Source of the DNA: Otis tarda
Lineage: Eukaryota > Chordata > Aves > Otidiformes > Otididae
DNA length: 64,000 nucleotides
Assembly (NCBI GenBank): GCA_026413225.1
Contig: JAPMTP010000079.1
Coordinates: 124,001-188,000 of the forward strand
Direction: 5' to 3'
Both the position numbers and the translations under genes were made by a program. The notes beneath the pieces are model-generated. The model had not been told where the DNA came from and did not search any database. It saw only the letters and a program-made list of their open reading frames with translations. The stretch's first letter is position 1. Every line of letters starts with the position of its first letter. Shown here piece by piece: positions 27,101 through 34,960 of this stretch.

Positions 27101-29428
27101 CTTTTGGTGTGCGAGCAATCGTCCGACGTTCGTGATTTCTCGGGGTTTTTTTTCAGGGGGCGCCCACATGCAGCTGGTGCTAAACGTCAAATCCCTGCTC
27201 CTCAGGGAAACCCCGGAGCCCCAATGTCTGTGCTGCTGTAGGTGCACTGCCAATGACCGCTGAGCAGCAAAAAGAGCTTGAGTGGCTGGCCCTTTTGGTG
27301 TGGGAGCAATGGTCCGACATTCGTGATATTTCGGGTTTTTTTTCAGTGAGCGCCCTTGTGCAGCTGGTGGTAAACATCGAAGCCCTGTTCGTCAGGGAAA
27401 GCCCGGAGCCCCAATGTCTGTGCAGCTGTAGGTGCGCTGCCAATGGCCGCTGAGGATCAGGAAGAGCTTGAGTGGCTGGCACTTTTGGTGTTGGAGCAAT
27501 CTTCCGACGTTCGTAATTTTTCGGGGTTTTTTTTTCCAGGGGGCGCCCACGTGCACCTGGTGGCAAACGTCGAAGCCCTGCTCCTCAGGGAAAGCCCGGA
27601 GCCCCAATGTCTGTGCTGCTGTACGTGCACGGCCAATGGCCGCTGAGGGGCAGCAAGAGCTTGAGTGGCTGGCACTTTTGGTGTGGGAGCAATGGTCCAA
27701 CGTTCGTGATTTTTCAAGTTTTTTTTTCCGGGCGCGCCCACGTGCAGCTGGTGGTAAACGTCGAAGCCCTGTTCGTCAGGGAAAGCCCGGAGCCCCAATG
27801 TCTGTGCTGCTGTAGGTGCGCTGCCAATGGCCGCTGAGGAGTAGCAAGAGCTTGAGTGTCTAGCACTTTTGATGTGGGAGTAATCGTCCGAAGTTCGTGA
27901 TTTTTCGGGGTTTTTTTCAGTGGGCGCCCACGTGTAGATGGTGGTAAACGTTGAAGCCCTGTTCGTCAGGGAAAGCCCGGAGCCCCAATATCTCTGGTGC
28001 TGTAGGTGCGCTGCCAATGGCCGCTGAGGAGCAGCAAGAGCTTGAGTGTCTGGCCCTTTTGGTGTGGGAGTAATGGTTCGACGTTCGTGATTTTTCGGGG
28101 TTTTTTCAGTGGGCGCCCACGTGTAGCTGGTGGTAAACGTCGAAGCCCTGTTCATCAGGGAAAGCCCGGAGCCCCAGTGTCTGTGGTGCTGCAGGTGCGC
28201 TGCCAATGGCCGCTGAGGAGCAGCAAGAGCATGAGTGGCTGGCCCTTTTGGTGTGGGAGCAATGGTCTGACGTTCGGGATTTTTTCAGGTTTTTTTTCCG
28301 GGAGCGCCCAGGTACAGCTGGTGGTAAACGTCGAAGCCCTGTTCATCAGGGAAAGCCCGGAGCCCCAATGTCTGTGCTGCTGTAGGTGCACTGCCAATGG
28401 CCGCTGAGGAGCAGCAAGAGCTTGAGTGGCTGGCACTTTTGGTGTGGGAGCAATTGTCCGACATTCGTGTTTCTTCGGGGTTATTTTCAGGGGACGCCGA
28501 GGTTCAGCTGGTGGTAAACGGCGAAGCCCTGTTCGTCAGGGAAAGCCCGGAGCCCCAATGTCTCTGGTGCTGTAGGTGCACTGCCAATGGCCGCTGAGGA
28601 GCAGCAAGAGCTTGAGTGGCTGGCACTTTTGGTGTGAGAGCAATGGTCCGACGTTCGTGATTTTTCGAGTTTTTTTTCCATGTGGCCACCACGTGCACCT
28701 GGTGGTAAACGTCGAAGCCCTGTTCGTCAGGGAAAGCCCGGAGCCCTAATGTCTCTGGTGCTGTAGGTGCTCTGCCAATGGCCGCTGAGGAGCAGCAAGA
28801 GCTTGAGTGTCTGGCAATTTTGATGTGGGAGCAATCTTCCGACGTTCGTTATTTTTCGGCGTTTTTTTTCAGTGGGCGCCCACGTGCAGCTGGTGGTAAA
28901 CGTCAAAGCCCTCTTCGTCAGGGAAAGCCCGGAGCACCAGTGTCTGTGGTGCTGTAGGTGCACTGCCAATGGCCGCTGAGGGGCAGCAAGAGCTTGAGTG
29001 GCTGGCACTTTTGGTGTGGGAGCAATGGTCCAACGTTCATGATTTCTTGGGGTTTTTTTCAGTGGGCGCCCACGTGCAGCTGGTGGTAAACGTCGAAGCC
29101 CTGTTCGTCAGGGAAAGCCCGGAGCCCCAATGTCTGTGCTGCTGTAGGTGCTCTGCGAATGGGCGCTGAGGAGCAGCAAGAGCTTGAGTGGCTGGCACTT
29201 TTGGTGTGGCAGCAATTGTCCGACTTTTGTAATTTTTTGGGGTTTTTTTTCAGTGGGCGCCCACGTGCAGCTGGTGGTAAACATCGAAGCCCTGTTCGTC
29301 AGGGAAAGCCCGGAGCCCCAATGTCTGTGCTGCTGTACGTTCACTGCCAATGGCCGCTGAGGAGCAGCAAGAGCTTGAGTGGCTGGCACTTTTGGTGTGG
29401 GACCAATGGTCCAACGTTCGTGATATAG

Positions 29429-30851
29429 AAGCGATTTTTCACTCGGTGGCGGTAATGACATGGTGTAAAAGTCGGAGTGCTGTTGTTCTAGGAAATTTCG
29501 AACCCCCAATGTTTGTGAGCCTGTAGATGCGGTGGCAAGAGCCGGGCAGGAGAAGCAAGAGCTTTCAGAAATGTCACTTCTGGTGTGGAGCAGTTTTCTG
29601 ACGTTTGTGATTTTAAAGATTTTTTTCAAAGGGGACTGCCGAGTTGAGGTGATGGTCAATGTCAGAGTCCTGGTGTCCCAGGAAATGCCGGATCCCCAAT
29701 GTTTGTGAGCCTCTAGATGTGGTGCCTAGAGCTTGTGAGAAGGAGCAAGAACTTACAGAGTTGACACTTCTGGTGTGGGAGCAGCTGTCCGACGTTCATC
29801 ATTTTTAAGATGTGTTTTAACACTAGGCGGACAGCCTGAGCTGGTGTTAAATGTAGGAGTCCTGGTGGTCTAGGAAATCCCGGAGCTCAAATGTTTCTAG
29901 GCCTGTAGATGTGGTGTCCAGACCCGTTGCGGAGCAGCGAGAGATTTTTAAGCTGGCATTTCTGGTGTGGAATCTATCGTCCCACATTCATGATTTTTAA
30001 CATCTGTTCTCACTGGATGGTCACCTCTAGGTAATGGTAAACGTCGGAGTCCTTGTGGTCTAGGAAATCCCACAGCCCCAGTGTTTGTGGGCCTATACAT
30101 GCAGTGGCAAGAACCGGTGAGGAGCAAGAAGAGCTTTCAGAGCTGGCACTTCTGGTGTGGTATTTATCACTCGACGTTCGTGGTTTTTAAGATTTCTGCT
30201 CAGCGGGCAGCCGAGTGTACGTGGTGTCAAAGGTCACAGTCCTGGTGCGCCAGGAAAGCTCGGAGCCTCAGTGTATCTGGGCATGTAGGTGCAGTGGCAA
30301 GAGTCGGTGAGGACAAGCAAGAGCTTTCAGAGCTAACACTTCTGGTGTGGGATCTATGGTCCGACGTTCGTGATTTTTAAGATTTTTACTCACTAGACTC
30401 TGTGTGTAGATAGTATGAAACATGGGAGTCCTGGCGGTCCAGGAAAGACCGGAGCCACAATGTTTGTGGGCCTGTAGATGCGGTGGCAAGAGCCGGTGAG
30501 GAGCAGCAAGGTCTTTGAGAACGGGCACTTTTGGTGTAGGGTCTGCCGGCTGACGTTTGTGATTTTTAGGATTTTTGCTCCTTGGGCGGCCAGCTTTGCT
30601 AATGTTAAATGTCAGAGTCCTTGTGGTGTAGGAAATCCCGCAGCCCCAGCATCTGTGAGCCTGTAGGTGCTTTGGCAACAGCTGTGGACGAGCAGCAAGA
30701 GCTTTCAGAGCTGGCACTTCTGGTGTGGGATCTAATCGAGTTACATTTGGGATTTTTAATATTTTTGCTCACTGGGTGGCCGGGTGGACATGGTGGCGAA
30801 CATCGGAGTCCTATTCGTCTAGGAAAGCCCACAGCTCCGATTTTTGAGGAC
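29429..30851 (+). repeat. Diverged satellite monomers, subfamily B
   Basis: About seven monomers of ~190 bp share the A landmarks but have diverged strongly. The GTCTAGGAAATCCC-type core replaces GTCAGGGAAAGCCC, GAGCCTGTAGATGCGGTGG replaces the CTGCTGTAGGTGC segment, and CTTTCAGAGCTGGCACTTCT replaces the CTTGAGTGGCTGGCACTTTT part. The transition from A is abrupt at ~29,425. The last copy is interrupted at 30,852 by an ERV LTR. Divergence among these monomers is much higher than within A, as expected for older monomers at the edge of a homogenised array. Confidence 0.9.
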
Positions 30852-31298
30852 TGTCCTGGTTCTGGCTAGGGTAGAGTTAATATTCCCCTGAGCTAGGTGG
30901 AGAACTGAAGCTGGTAGCCCCTATGGCTGGGATAGTTAACTAATTAGCTAACAGCTGGGGTTAATTTACCCAAATTAGCCAAAGGGCTGTTCCATCCCAT
31001 CTGACATCATGCTCAGTTTATAAGTGAGGAGGGTGCTGAAGGGAGCCTCCTGCTGCTTGGAAGAAACTAGGTGTGGAGGTTTGTTGTAAGCCGTTATACT
31101 GTATTTGTGTTTCATGACTGTTCTGTTTTCTTCTGTCACTACTGTTAAATTTACTTTTTGTTCAATCTCAACCCACGGGGTTTTTTTTTCCTGGTTTTCT
31201 TTTGTTTACCAGTTGTCCCCCTGTTCTCTCGGAGGGTGGGGGGAGTGAGAGAGAGAGAGACTGCCTAGTCTGGTCCGGGTAGGGGCTGAACTAGGACA
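30852..31298 (+). mobile_element. LTR, type 1, left arm of palindromic ERV
   Basis: This is a 447-bp LTR beginning TGTCCTGGTTCTGG and ending GAACTAGGACA, with the usual TG...CA ends. A TATA-like TTTATAAG lies at ~31,017. Near the 3' end is a GA-rich run (GAGAGAGAGAGACTG) followed by TAGTCTGGTCC. A related 442-bp solo copy lies at 42,143-42,584, with its mirror at 57,528-57,969. The LTR is followed after 7 bases by the primer-binding site, so it is a 5' LTR. Its left flank is subfamily B satellite. Confidence 0.88.
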
Positions 31299-31305
31299 GT
31301 TATTT

Positions 31306-31323
31306 TGGCGCCCAACGTGGGGC
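31306..31323 (+). other. Primer-binding site, tRNA-Lys(1,2) type
   Basis: TGGCGCCCAACGTGGGGC lies 7 bases after the LTR. This is the 18-base sequence known as the complement of the tRNA-Lys(1,2) 3' end, used by several betaretroviruses, lentiviruses and spumaviruses. It fixes the polarity of the LTR and shows that the element is retroviral. Confidence 0.9.
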
Positions 31324-31420
31324 TCGAAGGGTTGAGATAATAACAGATCTGACTTTTTGGTTTTTGCTTGAAAGAAATTTGTTTCTACACACTCATTGTA
31401 GTGGTTGTCAGTTATTGGTC

Positions 31421-32722
31421 ATGATGTTGCAGTGGTTGGTTATGTTGTTGTATTGTCTGCGCTCTTATACGTACTATGTGTTCCCAATGGTGGTGTTTAT
31501 CACCTCAGGGAAAATGATGAGAGTTATCCTTCTCTTATACTATGCCATATCCATCTATGACATGGTGACATCAATGGCCTTAGAGATAAATTGGTATTCC
31601 TATGTGGACAGCTTCCCGATTTCTTTCACTTCCAGGGTAGTTAAACCACTTTATGAGAACTTTGAAGATCTGGGGGATATTCAAGCCACTCTGATGGTGT
31701 TGTTATGTATCTTGAATGTGTGCCAAGTCTTGTCTAGGGCTGCAAACCCACTTTTTGGGAATCTCCTCCCGACCTTTACCCTAAGGCAAGATACTAATCC
31801 GTGGCATGGTATGAGGCAGAACAAACTGACCTGCAATGTAGGGACTCAAACTCCAGCAACAGGCACTGCAGCTGCATCAGAGGGTGAACCCGTGCTAGTA
31901 TCAGTTGGCCCTGTATACAAGAAGACTTGGAAGTGGAAGTCAGCTGGTTTAGTGAGGGATGAAGAAGCCCCTTCTAGGAGGGAGCAGGAGGAAGAAGAGG
32001 AAGGTTTATTTGCTTCATGCCAAGGAAGAACTCGGCAGGCAGGCTCTTCCTCAGAGGAAGAACTCCTAAAGGAGACAGTGAGCACCCGATTTCTACCCCT
32101 GAGCGAGCTGTGAGACATGCAAAAAGATTTTAGCCATCATCCTGGGGAGCACTTTATCAGCTGGCTGCTGCGGTGCTGGGATAATGGGGCCAATAGCTTG
32201 GAATCAGAGGGCAGAGAATCTAGGCAACTGGGATCCATTTCTAGAGAAGCAAGCATTGAGAAAGCAGTTGGAAAAGGGAGACAAGCCCTCAGCCTCTGGA
32301 GGCTATTGGCCAATAGCTTGGAATCAGAGGGCAGAGAAGCTAGGCAACTGGGATCCATTTCTAGAGAAGCAAGCATTGAGAAAGCAGTTGGAAAAGGGAG
32401 ACAAGCCCTCAGCCTCTGGAGGCTATTGGCCAATAGCTTGGAATCAGAGGGCAGAGAAGCTAGGCAACTGGGATCCATTTCTAGAGAAGCAAGCATTGAG
32501 AAAGCAGTTGGAAAAGGGAGACAAGCCCTCAGCCTCTGGAGGCTATTGGCCAATAGCTTGGAATCAGAGGGCAGAGAAGCTAGGCAACTGGGATCCATTT
32601 CTAGAGAAGCAAGCATTGACAAAGCAGTTGGAAAAGGGAGACAAGCCCTCAGCCTCTGGAGGCTATTGGCCCCATTATCCCAGCACCGCAGCAGCCAGCT
32701 GATAAAGTGCTCCCCAGGATGA
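31421..32722 (+). pseudogene. gag-like frame, left arm, interrupted by one stop
   Basis: The frame opens at an ATG at 31,421 (the upstream TTG at 31,364 is not a credible start) and runs to a TGA at 32,111-32,113. It then continues in the same frame to 32,722. The first ~60 residues are unusually hydrophobic and could form two membrane segments. The later part is polar, with an acidic run of five Glu and a serine/glutamate-rich stretch. After the stop, a segment containing WLLRCWDNGA leads into four copies of a 40-residue repeat. The last 16 codons are read from the inverted arm and are therefore an artefact of the palindrome. The position just after the primer site supports a gag-like product. 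I see no zinc knuckle, PTAP or PPxY motif, and function is unproven. Confidence 0.65.
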
Positions 32723-33438
32723 TGGCTAAAATCTTTTTGCATGTCTCACAGCTCGCTCAGGGGTAGAAATCGGGTGCTCACTGTCTCCTTTAGGAGTTCT
32801 TCCTCTGAGGAAGAGCCTGCCTGCTGAGTTCTTCCTTGGCATGAAGCAAATAAACCTTCCTCTTCTTCCTCCTGCTCCCTCCTAGAAGGGGCTTCTTCAT
32901 CCCTCACTAAACCAGCTGACTTCCACTTCCAAGTCTTCTTGTATACAGGGCCAACTGATACTAGCACGGGTTCACCCTCTGATGCAGCTGCAGTGCCTGT
33001 TGCTGGAGTTTGAGTCCCTACATTGCAGGTCAGTTTGTTCTGCCTCATACCATGCCACGGATTAGTATCTTGCCTTAGGGTAAAGGTCGGGAGGAGATTC
33101 CCAAAAAGTGGGTTTGCAGCCCTAGACAAGACTTGGCACACATTCAAGATACATAACAACACCATCAGAGTGGCTTGAATATCCCCCAGATCTTCAAAGT
33201 TCTCATAAAGTGGTTTAACTACCCTGGAAGTGAAAGAAATCGGGAAGCTGTCCACATAGGAATACCAATTTATCTCTAAGGCCATTGATGTCACCATGTC
33301 ATAGATGGATATGGCATAGTATAAGAGAAGGATAACTCTCATCATTTTCCCTGAGGTGATAAACACCACCATTGGGAACACATAGTACGTATAAGAGCGC
33401 AGACAATACAACAACATAACCAACCACTGCAACATCAT
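32137..33438 (-). pseudogene. gag-like frame, right arm (inverted copy)
   Basis: This is the mirror of 31,421-32,722, with its ATG at 33,436-33,438 and the same in-frame TGA near 32,746. It differs from the left copy by one visible codon, Gln in place of Arg in a segment near residue 230 of the long frame. Reading on past the stop, it crosses the loop in antisense, so its downstream residues differ completely from those of the left copy and carry no homology signal. Sharing the stop means it arose before the arms were duplicated, or was spread by conversion. Confidence 0.65.
32192..32671 (+). repeat. 4 x 120-bp in-frame tandem repeat at the palindrome loop
   Basis: Four units start at 32,192, 32,312, 32,432 and 32,552. 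They are identical except for a base change in unit 1 (GAATCTAGG against GAAGCTAGG) and one in unit 4 (CATTGACAAAG against CATTGAGAAAG). The unit length is 40 codons, so the gag-like frame stays open. Each internal junction forms the perfect 14-bp palindrome CTATTGGCCAATAG. The outer edges of the array merge into the palindrome arms through GGGGCC and GGCCCC. Confidence 0.95.
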
Positions 33439-33535
33439 GACCAATAACTGACAACCACTACAATGAGTGTGTAGAAACAAATTTCTTTCAAGCAAAAACC
33501 AAAAAGTCAGATCTGTTATTATCTCAACCCTTCGA

Positions 33536-33553
33536 GCCCCACGTTGGGCGCCA
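33536..33553 (-). other. Primer-binding site, tRNA-Lys(1,2) type, right arm
   Basis: This is the exact inverse of the left primer-binding site, 7 bases inside the right LTR. It shows that both ends of the element are 5' ends and that no 3' end is present. Confidence 0.9.
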
Positions 33554-33560
33554 AAATAAC

Positions 33561-34007
33561 TGTCCTAGTTCAGCCCCTACCCGGACCAGACTAGGCAGTC
33601 TCTCTCTCTCTCACTCCCCCCACCCTCCGAGAGAACAGGGGGACAACTGGTAAACAAAAGAAAACCAGGAAAAAAAAACCCCGTGGGTTGAGATTGAACA
33701 AAAAGTAAATTTAACAGTAGTGACAGAAGAAAACAAAACAGTCATGAAACACAAATACAGTATAACGGCTTACAACAAACCTCCACACCTAGTTTCTTCC
33801 AAGCAGCAGGAGCCTCCCTTCAGCACCCTCCTCACTTATAAACTGAGCATGATGTCAGATGGGATGGAACAGCCCTTTGGCTAATTTGGGTAAATTAACC
33901 CCAGCTGTTAGCTAATTAGTTAACTATCCCAGCCATAGGGGCTACCAGCTTCAGTTCTCCACCCAGCTCAGGGGAATATTAACTCTATCCTAGCCAGAAC
34001 CAGGACA
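33561..34007 (-). mobile_element. LTR, type 1, right arm of palindromic ERV
   Basis: This is the inverse of 30,852-31,298 and has the same 447-bp length. Two substitutions are seen near its 5' end (CTAGGATAG against CTAGGGTAG, and GAGCTGGG against GAGCTAGG). Its outer flank, AGTCCTCAAAAATCGG, mirrors the left flank, so the flanking satellite is part of the inverted repeat. There is no independent target-site duplication. Confidence 0.88.
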
Positions 34008-34600
34008 GTCCTCAAAAATCGGAGCTGTGGGCTTTCCTAGACGAATAGGACTCCGATGTTCGCCACCATGTCCACCCGGCCACCCAGTGAGCAAAAATAT
34101 TAAAAATCCCAAATGTAACTCGATAGATCCCACACCAGAAGTGCCAGCTCTGAAAGCTCTTGCTGCTCGTCCACAGCTGTTGCCAAAGCACCTACAGGCT
34201 CACAGATGCTGGGGCTGCGGGATTTCCTACACCACCAGGACTCTGACATTTAACATTAGCAAAGCTGGCTGCCCAATGAGCAAAAATCTTAAAAATCGCA
34301 AACGTCAGCCGACAGACCCTGCACCAAAAGCGCCAGCCACTCAAGCTCTTGCTGCTCCTCAGCGGCCATTCGCAGCGCATCTACAGCACCACACACATTG
34401 GGGCTCCGAGGATTCCCTGACGAACAGGGCTTCAACGTTTACCACCAGCTGCACCTGGGCGCCCACTGAAAAAAAACTCCGAAAAATTATGAACGTCACA
34501 CGACTGCTCCCACACCAAAAGTGCCAGCCAATCAAGCTCTTGCTGCTCATCAGGGGCCATTGGCAGCGCACCTACAGCAGCACAGACACTGGGGCTCCGG
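34008..34600 (-). repeat. Inverted satellite: subfamily B then A
   Basis: From 34,008 to ~34,315 the sequence mirrors the B monomers at 30,544-30,851. From ~34,320 it changes to A-type monomers, still in - orientation (CTCAAGCTCTTGCTGCTCC, then GGGCTCCGAGGATTCCCTG). It ends abruptly at ~34,600 inside a monomer. Confidence 0.88.
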
Positions 34601-34606
34601 GCACCC
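34596..34606. other. Satellite inversion junction
   Basis: A - strand monomer (GACACTGGGGCTCCGGGC) meets a + strand monomer (GGGCACCCACGTGTAGCTGG) at this point. The two share a 4-bp GGGC at the join. Normal continuation of the - monomer would be CTTTCCCTGACG. This is a head-to-head breakpoint with short microhomology. Confidence 0.8.
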
Positions 34607-34960
34607 ACGTGTAGCTGGTGGTAAACGTCGAAGCCCTGTTTGTCAGGGAAAGCCCGGAGCCCCAATGTCTCTGGTGCGGTAGGTGGACTGCCGATGGCCG
34701 CTGAGGAGCAGCAAGAGCTTGAGTGGCTGGCACTTTTGGTGTGGGAGCAATCGTCCGACGTTCGTGATTTTTTGGGGTTTTTTTCAGGGAGCGCCCACGT
34801 GCAGCTGGTGGTAAACATCGAAGCTCTGTTCGTCAGGGAAAGCCCTGAGCCCCAATGTCTGTGCTGCTGTAGGTGCGCTGCCAATGGCCGCTGAGGAGCA
34901 GCAAGAGCTTGAGTGTCTGCCACTTTTGGTGTGGGAGCAATTGTCCGACATTCATACTTT
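34602..34960 (+). repeat. Short run of satellite A monomers
   Basis: About two + oriented A monomers (GTAAACGTCGAAGCCCTG core, T-run, GCGCCCACGTGCAGC) lie between the inversion junction and satellite C. The change to C occurs within a monomer at ~34,965 (ACTTTTTAGGGTAATG). Confidence 0.88.

Larger units (their letters stand above)
1..29428 (+). repeat. Satellite array, subfamily A (~191-bp monomer)
   Basis: About 154 head-to-tail monomers lie here, all in one orientation. The spacing is mostly 190-192 bp; landmarks such as GAGCAGCAAGAGCTTGAG recur every 191 bp from the start of the window to ~29,390. Each monomer has the same order of parts: a GC-rich core (GTTCGTCAGGGAAAG, then CCCGGAGCCCCAATGTCTG), a GCTGCTGTAGGTGC segment, the GAGCAGCAAGAGC block, CACTTTTGGTGTGGGAGC, GTCCGACGTTCGTGATTTTT, a T run of 6-14, and GGGCGCCCACGTGCAGCTGG. 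Monomers differ mainly at scattered substitutions and in T-run length (longest at ~17,590-17,606). Because 191 is not a multiple of 3 and stops are rare, long apparent reading frames occur on both strands; none has a conserved start or codon structure. The array is cut off at the left edge of the window. Function is unknown; a centromeric role is inferred from length and organisation only. Confidence 0.97.
30852..34007. mobile_element. Palindromic endogenous retrovirus fragment
   Basis: The element reads LTR, primer-binding site, gag-like frame, 120-bp repeat loop, then the exact inverse of the first three. Paired coordinates sum to 64,859, giving an axis at 32,429.5. The arms run 30,852-32,198 and 32,661-34,007, and continue outward into satellite B to about 30,544 and 34,315. 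Three substitutions between the arms are visible by eye: two in the LTRs and one in the gag-like frame. No protease, polymerase or envelope sequence is present. The tRNA-Lys-type primer site suggests a class II (ERV-K-like) or spuma-like affinity, but without pol this is tentative. Confidence 0.85.

Noticed and set aside
1000-29300. CENP-B-box-like motif in A monomers (TTCG...CGGG)
   Set aside because: The two half-motifs occur as TTCGTGATTTTTCGGG with 8 bases between them, whereas the CENP-B box requires 7 with an A at a fixed place. The match is incomplete.
1-29428. Many open frames of 60-250 codons on both strands
   Set aside because: They repeat with the satellite period, rotate frame by frame because 191 is not a multiple of 3, and share no start, codon bias or family motif. 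They are by-products of a stop-poor repeat.
1-29428. CRISPR-like regular repeats
   Set aside because: The repeats are contiguous with no unique spacers, the unit is ~191 bp, and the surrounding sequence is eukaryotic with ERVs.
30544-34315. Palindrome as a pure long-read hairpin artefact
   Set aside because: At least three substitutions separate the arms and the loop carries a clean four-copy repeat. An artefact cannot be fully excluded without reads, but the arms are not identical.
34300-34600. Host coding gene in a ~195-codon + strand frame starting at 34,027
   Set aside because: The frame is satellite read in reverse and ends at the inversion junction. No protein family is recognisable.
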